Shown here: piece by piece, positions 23,654 to 31,550 of the stretch
Layout of the letters: each line of letters begins with the position of its first letter
How positions within the stretch are numbered: the stretch's first letter is position 1
Program-made: the position numbers and the translations under genes
The notes under the pieces: model-generated
Seen by the model: only the letters and a program-made list of their open reading frames with translations
Told to the model about the DNA's origin: nothing
The model's database searches: none
NCBI GenBank assembly: GCA_019423005.1
Contig: JAHZCF010000060.1
Location: 1-35,277 of the forward strand
Origin: Haemophilus sp.
Lineage (GTDB): Bacteria > Pseudomonadota > Gammaproteobacteria > Enterobacterales > Pasteurellaceae
Length of the DNA: 35,277 nucleotides
Direction: 5' to 3'

Positions 23654-24367
23654 ATGAAAAAACAGGTTTCCACTCTTTCCCTTATTGCCCTTGCCGCATT
23701 TAGTATTTGGCAATATTTCACTGAACACAAAAAAGACACCAAACCCGCCCCAACAACCACACAACAACAAAGTCAAAGCGCGGTCAAAAATACCAAAGAT
23801 TTTGGGAATTATGATGTCATCATGCGTGATGATGCCATTGGACAAAACAAAAATGCTCCTGTTGATTACTATATGTTGGCTTTATCTTGGTCTCCAGCAT
23901 TCTGTGAAAAACAACGTGAGCAATATGGCAATAATTTACCTGATTCAGCACAATATCAATGTGATATAAAAAATCAATTTGGCTGGGTAGTGCATGGCTT
24001 ATGGCCGCAAAATGCGAATGCACGCTCTGTTACGGATCACCCTCGTTTTTGTAAGGGTGATTTAGCGCCGCTTCCAATTGAAACGCTCGAGCCTTACCTT
24101 TCAATCTCGCCAGGCGCAAAATTATTGCAAGGCGAATGGGAAAAACACGGTAGCTGTGCGTTTGATTCAGCGGAGGCTTACTTCAAACAAGAGAAAGCAT
24201 TATTTGAATCGCTTTCCTTGCCAAACGAACAATTAAGCCGTAAAGAATTATTTCAATGGATGAAGCAACATAATCCGCAATTAAAAGGCGCTTATTTAGG
24301 GGCGAGCCATAATGAACTATTCATTTGTTACAATCGCCAGTGGGAAGTAATCGATTGCCCTAAATAA
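23654..24367 (+). CDS. Ribonuclease T2-family protein (RNase I-like)
   Basis: 237 residues. The two active-site segments are present: CAS1 WVVHGLWP (H114) and CAS2 EWEKHGSC (E161, H165), plus cysteines that would form disulfides. RNase T2 enzymes cut RNA without base preference through a cyclic phosphate. The N-terminus has a single hydrophobic helix (about 8-22) without a clear cleavage site, followed by a Thr/Gln/Pro-rich linker, so the enzyme could be periplasmic but membrane-tethered. It sits alone upstream of pgk, divergent from yfhL. Confidence 0.92.
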   Translation: MKKQVSTLSLIALAAFSIWQYFTEHKKDTKPAPTTTQQQSQSAVKNTKDFGNYDVIMRDDAIGQNKNAPVDYYMLALSWSPAFCEKQREQYGNNLPDSAQYQCDIKNQFGWVVHGLWPQNANARSVTDHPRFCKGDLAPLPIETLEPYLSISPGAKLLQGEWEKHGSCAFDSAEAYFKQEKALFESLSLPNEQLSRKELFQWMKQHNPQLKGAYLGASHNELFICYNRQWEVIDCPK

Positions 24368-24398
24368 GCATAATTCGCTTTTTTATTTGATCTACATC

Positions 24399-24427
24399 GT
24401 TACAACCTAGTAAGATCTAGGTATAAT
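24399..24427 (+). promoter_or_regulatory. pgk promoter
   Basis: GTTACA (24399-24404), 17-base spacer and perfect TATAAT (24422-24427), 39 bases before the pgk ATG. Nearly all of the spacer is an inverted repeat (24406-24421). Confidence 0.72.
24406..24421. promoter_or_regulatory. Inverted repeat inside the pgk promoter spacer
   Basis: CCTAGTAAGATCTAGG has perfect 5-bp arms around TAAGAT, exactly filling the space between the -35 and -10 boxes. A bound protein there would block or remodel the promoter, so it is a candidate operator for glycolytic control; no known regulator is assigned. Confidence 0.4.
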
Positions 24428-24465
24428 ATCCCCGTTTAATTTTAACTAACCCAAGAGGAAAGCTT

Positions 24466-25626
24466 ATGTCAGTAATCAAAATGACCGACTTAGATTTAAA
24501 AGGTAAACGTGTATTTATTCGTGCGGACTTAAACGTACCGGTAAAAGATGGCAAAGTGACATCTGATGCGCGTATTCGTGCGACTATCCCGACGTTAAAA
24601 CTGGCTTTAGAGAAAGGCGCAAAAGTGATGGTTACCTCTCACTTAGGTCGTCCAACCGAAGGGGAATTCAAACCTGAAGACTCTTTACAACCGGTTGTTG
24701 ATTACTTAAAAGACGCAGGTTTCAATGTGCGTTTAGTACAAGACTACTTAAACGGTGTGGATGTTAAAGAAGGCGAGATCGTTGTTTTAGAAAACGTACG
24801 TGTAAACAAGGGTGAGAAGAAAAACGATCCTGAATTAGGTAAAAAATATGCCGCACTTTGCGATGTCTTCGTAATGGATGCATTCGGTACCGCTCACCGC
24901 GCACAAGCGTCAACTTACGGCGTAGCGGAATTTGCACCAGTTGCTTGTGCAGGTCCATTACTTGCAGCAGAATTAGATGCATTAGGTAAAGCATTAAAAG
25001 AACCTGCTCGTCCGATGGTTGCAATCGTAGGCGGTTCTAAAGTTTCCACTAAATTAGAAGTATTAAACTCTCTTTCAAAAATTGCTGACCAAATTATCGT
25101 AGGTGGTGGTATTGCAAACACTTTCATCGCAGCAGCTGGCCACAATGTGGGTAAATCGTTATATGAAGCAGATTTAATCCCTGTAGCAAAAGAATTAGCC
25201 GCAAGCACGGATATTCCAGTTCCAGTCGATGTGCGTGTGGGTACTGAATTCTCTGAAACTGCTCCTGCAACAGAAAAATCAGTAACCGAAGTGAAAGATG
25301 ATGAATCTATCTTCGATATCGGTGATAAATCTGCAGAACAATTAGCTGAAATCATCAAAAATGCAAAAACCGTTTTATGGAATGGTCCAGTTGGCGTGTT
25401 TGAATTCCCTAACTTCCGTAAAGGGACTGAAATCATTTCTCACGCGATTGCAAACAGCGATGCATTCTCTATCGCAGGTGGTGGTGATACTTTAGCAGCT
25501 ATCGATTTATTCGGTATTGCAGATAAAATCTCTTACATCTCTACCGGTGGTGGCGCATTCTTAGAATTCGTTGAAGGTAAAGTATTACCCGCAGTAGAAA
25601 TTCTTGAAAAACGTGCGAACGGTTAA
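24466..25626 (+). CDS. pgk: Phosphoglycerate kinase
   Basis: 386 residues, the usual length. Pgk makes ATP from 1,3-bisphosphoglycerate in glycolysis. Signatures are RADLNVPVKDG near the N-terminus, TSHLGRPT, NGPVGVFEFPNF and GGGDTLAAI toward the C-terminus. The ATG follows AGAGGAAAGCTT, a very strong ribosome site. It is followed by fbaA after 96 bases that hold two hairpins. Codon usage is that of a highly expressed gene. Confidence 0.98.
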   Translation: MSVIKMTDLDLKGKRVFIRADLNVPVKDGKVTSDARIRATIPTLKLALEKGAKVMVTSHLGRPTEGEFKPEDSLQPVVDYLKDAGFNVRLVQDYLNGVDVKEGEIVVLENVRVNKGEKKNDPELGKKYAALCDVFVMDAFGTAHRAQASTYGVAEFAPVACAGPLLAAELDALGKALKEPARPMVAIVGGSKVSTKLEVLNSLSKIADQIIVGGGIANTFIAAAGHNVGKSLYEADLIPVAKELAASTDIPVPVDVRVGTEFSETAPATEKSVTEVKDDESIFDIGDKSAEQLAEIIKNAKTVLWNGPVGVFEFPNFRKGTEIISHAIANSDAFSIAGGGDTLAAIDLFGIADKISYISTGGGAFLEFVEGKVLPAVEILEKRANG

Positions 25627-25638
25627 TTAAATGCTTTC

Positions 25639-25666
25639 TATCCCCTCTGTTCTCATAGAGGGGATA
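25639..25666 (+). other. Strong hairpin between pgk and fbaA
   Basis: TATCCCCTCT (25639-25648) and AGAGGGGATA (25657-25666) form a 10-bp GC-rich stem. No T-run follows, so it is not a simple terminator; mRNA processing or 3'-end protection is likelier. Confidence 0.7.
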
Positions 25667-25684
25667 AATATTGACTCTTCAAAC

Positions 25685-25701
25685 GGAGGAATAAATCCTC
25701 C
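25685..25701 (+). other. Second hairpin before fbaA
   Basis: GGAGGA (25685-25690), loop ATAAA, TCCTCC (25696-25701). The GGAGGA itself looks like an anti-Shine-Dalgarno binding stretch; the actual fbaA ribosome site AAGGAAA comes 8 bases later. Confidence 0.5.
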
Positions 25702-25722
25702 AAAACAAAAGGAAACACAACT

Positions 25723-26802
<1,080 letters not shown>

Positions 26803-26824
26803 TCCATAAAAATAGACTAAAATG

Positions 26825-26849
26825 AAACCGCACTTTGTTAGTGCGGTTT
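26825..26849 (+). terminator. Terminator of pgk-fbaA
   Basis: AAACCGCACT (26825-26834) pairs with AGTGCGGTTT (26840-26849), loop TTGTT, then TTT. The left arm is an uptake signal. Confidence 0.9.
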
Positions 26850-26885
26850 TTTAGTTTTACATAACCAGAATGTTGGTTCTTATCG

Positions 26886-28130
26886 ATGCAAATAACGAAA
26901 CAAAATTGGTTAGCCACCATAATAAACTTTGCGGTAACACTTTTCTTTCTTTCAATATTTATTGTCAAAGGAGGATATAATGCCGCGCCTGCTCTACTGA
27001 TGTTAGTCGGTTTAGGTTATAGCGTTTATGCTTTAATCAAGAAACCGCTTTTAAACTTATCGAAAGTTGATAAATGGTTAATTTACAGCTACCTTTTTTA
27101 TTTTTTTACCTTTGTACTTTCTCTCAGTATTAATGGGGGAAAAATGCGTGACCTCGACACGGCAAGTCGTGTTATTTTCTTAATTCCCGTTTTTCTCCTA
27201 TTATTAAAACGCCCAATCAAAACCTGTGTTTTGAGTTATTCTATCCCACTTAGTGGTGTTATTGCCGTCTGTATAGCACTTTATGATAAATTTATCTTGA
27301 ATCTTAATCCTGATCAAAATCCTCGAATTATGCATATTCAAGGCGGTGACATTTCTATGTCATTAGGCATTTTGAGCCTGATTATTGCGCTATATGCTTA
27401 TCAGAAAAGAGAGGTGAAACTGACCGTTCTTAGTGTGATTGGTGGCTTATGTGGCATCGTAGGAAGTTTACTTTCTACCGCTCGTGGAGGATGGGTTGCA
27501 CTACCGATCTTACTTATTGCTATCCTTTGGATTTATCGCCATTCTCTTTCAAAACGTTTTTTTCTTACTTTCTTTGGAATCATTGCCGTAGCAAGCGTTG
27601 GCATTAGCCAAATGCCCAATAACCGAATTATGGAACGGATTGACGTTGCACAAAAAGATATCCAACTTTACTTGGATAACAATGATGGCAATACTTCTCT
27701 AGGTGCGCGTTTTGAAATGTGGAAAAGTGCACTGGAGATGGTAAAAGAAAAACCTCTATTTGGCTGGGGCATTCAAGGGGCAACAGAAAAACGTAAACAA
27801 GAAACAAAAGAAAGAATTGCCACAGGTAACATTGGGCAATTTACTCATGCTCATAACCAATATTTAGATGACCTATCCAAACGAGGAATTGTTGGCTTGC
27901 TCGCCTTACTTGCTGTTTTATTTATCCCTCTACGTACCTTTATGAAAAACCTGAAAACAGCAAATAATGAGATCAAGCTAATTGCAACATTAGGCGTTGC
28001 CCATATTTTATCTGTGATGATCTATGGCTTAAGCCAAGGTTTCTTGGTACATAATTCAGGTACTATTTTTTACTTTTTCTTAACGATTGTGTTTTATACC
28101 GCAATACGAACACGGCAAAAGGCAGAATAA
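26886..28130 (+). CDS. waaL: O-antigen ligase family protein (WaaL-like)
   Basis: 414 residues with about ten to twelve membrane helices, a Wzy/WaaL polytopic enzyme. The family landmarks are STARGGW at 197-203 in the first part of the conserved region, a large loop from about 241 to 320, and HAHNQYLDDLSKRGIVGL at 321-338 with H321/H323. Such ligases attach polymer from undecaprenyl diphosphate to lipid A core in the periplasm. I prefer ligase over polymerase because a core glycosyltransferase gene directly follows, its ATG overlapping this stop. There is no clear ribosome site in front of ATG 26886. Confidence 0.82.
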   Translation: MQITKQNWLATIINFAVTLFFLSIFIVKGGYNAAPALLMLVGLGYSVYALIKKPLLNLSKVDKWLIYSYLFYFFTFVLSLSINGGKMRDLDTASRVIFLIPVFLLLLKRPIKTCVLSYSIPLSGVIAVCIALYDKFILNLNPDQNPRIMHIQGGDISMSLGILSLIIALYAYQKREVKLTVLSVIGGLCGIVGSLLSTARGGWVALPILLIAILWIYRHSLSKRFFLTFFGIIAVASVGISQMPNNRIMERIDVAQKDIQLYLDNNDGNTSLGARFEMWKSALEMVKEKPLFGWGIQGATEKRKQETKERIATGNIGQFTHAHNQYLDDLSKRGIVGLLALLAVLFIPLRTFMKNLKTANNEIKLIATLGVAHILSVMIYGLSQGFLVHNSGTIFYFFLTIVFYTAIRTRQKAE

Positions 28131-29158
28131 TGAAAATTTTAGTCATTCGTAACGATAAACTGGGGGATTTTGTTCAGGCATTTCCGGCTTTTGCGATGTT
28201 GAAAGCCTCAAATCCCGAGCTAAAACTGACCGCACTTGTGCCAGCTTATACAGCCCCATTGGCTCAAATTTGCCCCTATTTAGATGATGTCATCATTGAT
28301 AGTGCCAAGAAAGACAAAGCGGATTTTAATCGTCTTGTTAAAGAAATCAAAGAGCAGCAATTTGATGGCATGATTAGCTTCTTTTCCAATACCCATAACG
28401 GTAAATTAGCATGGAAAAGTGGGATTCCTTATCGTCTTGCGCCCGCAACGAAATGGGTCCAAATCCTTTATAACTATCGTCTAACACAACGCCGTTCACG
28501 CTCAGAAAAATCTGAAGCAGAATACAATCAAGATTTGGCTCGGGCGTTCTTAAAAAAACACAACATGCCAATTGTGGAACCCAAACCACCTTACCTTTCA
28601 CTTCCTGAAAGTGCGGTTAAAAATCAACGTGTTTTTCTGCAAGAACAATTCGGTTTATCGGCAGATAAAAAATGGGTATTTGTGCATAGCGGAACAGGTG
28701 GTTCAGCAACAAGTCTCTCGTTGACACAATATGCTCAATTGATACAAGGTTTATTAAGCGAATTTGATTGCCAGATTATCTTAACAGCAGGACCGGGTGA
28801 AAGTGAAAAAGCCCATGAATTAGCGGCAAAAATCGACAGCCAAAATGTGGTTGTTTACGATAAGAATAAAGGATTGGTTGATTTTGCACACTCTCTAGCT
28901 TGTGCAGATTTATTCATTGCGGGCTCTACTGGACCATTGCATTTAAGCAGTGCATTCAATGTACCAACAATCGGGTTCTATCCAAACAGTCGCTCGTCTC
29001 AGCCTCGTCGTTGGAAACCGATTAACGATGCAGACAAACACCTTGCTTTCTGCCCGCCAAAAGGGAAAGAGGAAATGAACCTAGGCTTAATTTCTATTGA
29101 TGAAGCCTTAGTGGAGATTATCCCCTTCGTGCGGAAGATGTGGCAAGCGAGCAATTGA
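28130..29158 (+). CDS. Glycosyltransferase family 9 protein (LPS heptosyltransferase-like)
   Basis: 342 residues with the GT9/heptosyltransferase layout: MKILVIRNDKLGDFVQAFPAF at the N-terminus with the GDFV acceptor loop, then VFVHSGTGGSA and ADLFIAGSTGPLHLSSAFNVPTIGFYP, which binds ADP-heptose. It probably adds heptose (or a related sugar) to the inner core of lipooligosaccharide. The start overlaps the waaL stop by one base, so the two are cotranslated. It resembles WaaQ/OpsX types; the exact acceptor cannot be told. Its last 51 bases overlap the opposing YczE-like gene. Confidence 0.88.
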   Translation: MKILVIRNDKLGDFVQAFPAFAMLKASNPELKLTALVPAYTAPLAQICPYLDDVIIDSAKKDKADFNRLVKEIKEQQFDGMISFFSNTHNGKLAWKSGIPYRLAPATKWVQILYNYRLTQRRSRSEKSEAEYNQDLARAFLKKHNMPIVEPKPPYLSLPESAVKNQRVFLQEQFGLSADKKWVFVHSGTGGSATSLSLTQYAQLIQGLLSEFDCQIILTAGPGESEKAHELAAKIDSQNVVVYDKNKGLVDFAHSLACADLFIAGSTGPLHLSSAFNVPTIGFYPNSRSSQPRRWKPINDADKHLAFCPPKGKEEMNLGLISIDEALVEIIPFVRKMWQASN

Positions 29159-29773
29159 GTTTAAGCATAACTGCACAATCCAACCTATTGCGGCGGCAAA
29201 AACAACGGTACCAATTCCGACTGTGCCTCCGAGAATATAACCTAACACACAAACCGACACTTCAAGGCTTGTTCTCACAATCCCCACTTTTAAATGAAGT
29301 CGTTGACAAAGCCCCACCATTAAACCATCCCGCGGGCCTGCCCCTTGATGACAAGTTAAATACAATGCCGTCCCTAATCCATAAAGCAAAAGCCCAATTC
29401 CACCGAATAAAATTCGGCTAAAAAGTGCGGTTGGTTCTGGCACAATTTTCGTGGTTAAGCCAAGGAAAAAGGCAATCACAATAATATTCAGAATGGTGCC
29501 AAGTCCAAGCCTTAATTTGAGGGGAATCCAGGCTAACATCACCAAACAGCTAATCCAAAATGATGACCAACCGATACTCACCTTAGCTTGTAATGCCACA
29601 CCTTGAGAAAGCACGGTCCAAGGTGAAGACCCAAAATTAGCAAGCACAATCAAGCCATCTCCAATGCCTAGAATTGCCAATGCAAATAAGAGCATCGACA
29701 TGGTTTTACCTTCGACTGACCATAGCGATTTGGCTGCCCAACTGGTGTGAGGAATCACCCGTGCTTTTTCCAT
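29108..29773 (-). CDS. YczE/YyaS-like integral membrane protein
   Basis: From ATG 29773 (behind GGGAAT) the protein has 221 residues; the frame is open to an ATG at 29845 that lacks a ribosome site. Five to six helices are visible, with GLIVLANFGSSPWTVLSQG, LGTALYLTCHQGAGPRDGLMVGL and IGTVVFAAAIGWIVQ. The GAGPRDGLM segment is the hallmark of the YczE group. Function unknown. The 3' end reaches 51 bases into the opposing glycosyltransferase gene, and the 5' side shares a control region with yjjI. Confidence 0.8.
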   Translation of the reverse strand: MEKARVIPHTSWAAKSLWSVEGKTMSMLLFALAILGIGDGLIVLANFGSSPWTVLSQGVALQAKVSIGWSSFWISCLVMLAWIPLKLRLGLGTILNIIVIAFFLGLTTKIVPEPTALFSRILFGGIGLLLYGLGTALYLTCHQGAGPRDGLMVGLCQRLHLKVGIVRTSLEVSVCVLGYILGGTVGIGTVVFAAAIGWIVQLCLNSIARLPHLPHEGDNLH

Positions 29774-29863
29774 ATTATTCCCATTTCTATTTAACGCCGA
29801 CATCATAATGGTAAACCCAATAAAACCCAAACATTTTAACGTCATATGATATAACCGAATTGA

Positions 29864-29877
29864 CTGATAAATATCAT
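29864..29877. promoter_or_regulatory. FNR-like site upstream of yjjI
   Basis: CTGATAAATATCAT against consensus TTGAT-N4-ATCAA matches eight of ten fixed bases. The centre is about 70 bases before the predicted yjjI transcription start, near the usual -71 class I position. Confidence 0.55.
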
Positions 29878-29880
29878 AAA

Positions 29881-29896
29881 TGTGATGCAGATCACA
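29881..29896. promoter_or_regulatory. CRP-like site upstream of yjjI
   Basis: TGTGATGCAGATCACA is a full match to the CRP core TGTGA-N6-TCACA, four bases past the FNR-like site. Its centre is near -52 of the proposed yjjI start, an unusual spacing for CRP activation, so it may act with FNR or on the opposite gene. Confidence 0.72.
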
Positions 29897-29905
29897 TTGT
29901 CAAAA

Positions 29906-29934
29906 TTGTCATCACTCATTCACTGACTTAAAAT
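29906..29934 (+). promoter_or_regulatory. yjjI promoter
   Basis: TTGTCA (29906-29911), 17-base spacer, TAAAAT (29929-29934), five of six bases matched in each box. A second TTGTCA lies at 29897-29902. Start of transcription would be near 29941, 26 bases before the ATG. Confidence 0.65.
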
Positions 29935-29966
29935 AAGCTACCCTTTTTAATCAGGACATTATTATT

Positions 29967-31508
29967 ATGCTTGCATCTCTTCAAGATATTTTGGATACCG
30001 TAAAATCCAACACGCTCACCTATCAACAAAAACTCATGTGTTTAGGCAATATTGCCGAGCGATTATTTGATCCTCGTGAATTATTAGGCTATACGGATGA
30101 AGAATGGCAATTCCTTCAAAATCAAATGATCTGTGATTTAAACGAAGGCTATGCGATTTATCGCCCACGTTATATTTTGCCGGATTACAATGTGTATATT
30201 AAAAAAGGCTGTGAATTCCTTGAATTGCCTGCGCCAAAAAATCTTGATGAAGCATTAGATGGCTTATTGATTTTATATTCCCACGTGCCATCAATTACCA
30301 CATTTCCGGTTTATATTGGGCGTTTAGACATGCTACTTGATCCATTTATTACCGATGAAGAACAAGACTACATCAAAATTAAACGTTTCTTAAATCATGT
30401 AGACAAAACTGTGCCAGATTCATTCTGCCATGCCAATATTGGACCTTATGACACAAAAGCAGGGCGTTTGATTTTAAAGGCAGTGATTGAGTTAGAAGCA
30501 CCAACACCCAATATGACCATTCGTTACGATAAGAGCAAAACAAGTCGTGAATTTGCAGAATTAGCAGCAAAAGCGTGCTTATTGGTTTCTAAACCGTCTT
30601 TTGCCAACGATGCTTACTACATTTCTGACTTAGGCGAACAATATGGTATTGCAAGCTGCTATAACGCACTCCCTGAATGTGGTGGGGCTTATACCCTGAC
30701 TCGCTTGCGCTTAGGGACTATTGCACGCGCCTGTAAAACCGTGGATGAAATGGTTAATGAGCTTTTACCTCGCGTAGCAAAATGTGCACTTTCCACCATG
30801 GATAAACGCCATAAATTTGTAGTGGAAGAAAGCAACTTCTTCAATACCTCATTCCTCGAAAAAGAAGGTTTTATCAAACGGACTAATTTTACAGGGATGT
30901 TTGCCATTGTAGGACTTGCAGATGCAGCGAATCACTTGCTACAACAAGAAGACTTAAATGAAACCTTTGGTAAAAGCCAACGCGGAGATGAAATTGCGAC
31001 CTTGATTATGGAGAAATTGAAAGAAGTCACGGATAACCATGAAGGCGTGTATGCGGAACGCACGGGCAACCGTTATTTATTACATGCGCAAGTAGGCGCA
31101 AGCAATCATGAGGAAGATAAACGTAATGCGCCGGCACATCGCATTCGTGTAGGTGAAGAACCTACGTTATTGGCCCATTTAAAACAATCTGCGCCATTCC
31201 ATAAATACTTCCCATCAGGTACGGGAGATTTGTTTGCCTTTGACCAAACCTATGTGGATCATTTAGATGCCGTCGTTGATATTATCGATGGTTCATTTGC
31301 ACAAGGTTACCGCTATATCACCACTTACCTTAAAAATACCGATTTAATTCGTGTAACGGGTTATTTGGTGAAGAAAAGCGAAGTGGAAAAATACCGTAAA
31401 GGTGAAGTAGCATTGCGTGATACTACTTGGTATGGTTCGGGTACCGATGATTGTGCACAAGTCTTTGACCGTCAATTACGCGATGAACAAGATGTAAGTG
31501 CCAGCTAA
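29967..31508 (+). CDS. yjjI: YjjI-family glycyl radical enzyme (DUF3029)
   Basis: 513 residues, close to the length of E. coli YjjI. The C-terminal motif IRVTGYL at 461-467 is a glycyl radical site with G465 as the radical glycine. A candidate thiyl cysteine lies in SCYNALPECGG (C231 or C238), by analogy with other members; I cannot tell which. Glycyl radical enzymes work only without oxygen and need a radical SAM activase; in E. coli that is YjjW, encoded next to yjjI. No activase gene is next to this one (recQ follows in the other direction). The reaction is not known. An FNR-like and a CRP-like site upstream agree with anaerobic expression. Confidence 0.9.
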   Translation: MLASLQDILDTVKSNTLTYQQKLMCLGNIAERLFDPRELLGYTDEEWQFLQNQMICDLNEGYAIYRPRYILPDYNVYIKKGCEFLELPAPKNLDEALDGLLILYSHVPSITTFPVYIGRLDMLLDPFITDEEQDYIKIKRFLNHVDKTVPDSFCHANIGPYDTKAGRLILKAVIELEAPTPNMTIRYDKSKTSREFAELAAKACLLVSKPSFANDAYYISDLGEQYGIASCYNALPECGGAYTLTRLRLGTIARACKTVDEMVNELLPRVAKCALSTMDKRHKFVVEESNFFNTSFLEKEGFIKRTNFTGMFAIVGLADAANHLLQQEDLNETFGKSQRGDEIATLIMEKLKEVTDNHEGVYAERTGNRYLLHAQVGASNHEEDKRNAPAHRIRVGEEPTLLAHLKQSAPFHKYFPSGTGDLFAFDQTYVDHLDAVVDIIDGSFAQGYRYITTYLKNTDLIRVTGYLVKKSEVEKYRKGEVALRDTTWYGSGTDDCAQVFDRQLRDEQDVSAS

Positions 31509-31511
31509 AAA

Positions 31512-31550
31512 AAGTGCGGTCGAAAAATTCTTTGTTTTTTGACCGCACTT
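31512..31550. terminator. Inverted uptake-signal pair between yjjI and recQ
   Basis: AAGTGCGGTC (31512-31521) and GACCGCACTT (31541-31550) pair, and the flanking GAAAAA and TTTTTT extend the stem to 16 bp with one G-U. The loop is TTCTTTG. T-runs on both strands make it usable from both genes. Confidence 0.88.

Noticed and set aside
24363..24387. Terminator after the RNase T2 gene
   Set aside because: Only a 4-bp AAGC/GCTT stem is present before the T-run, too weak to call.
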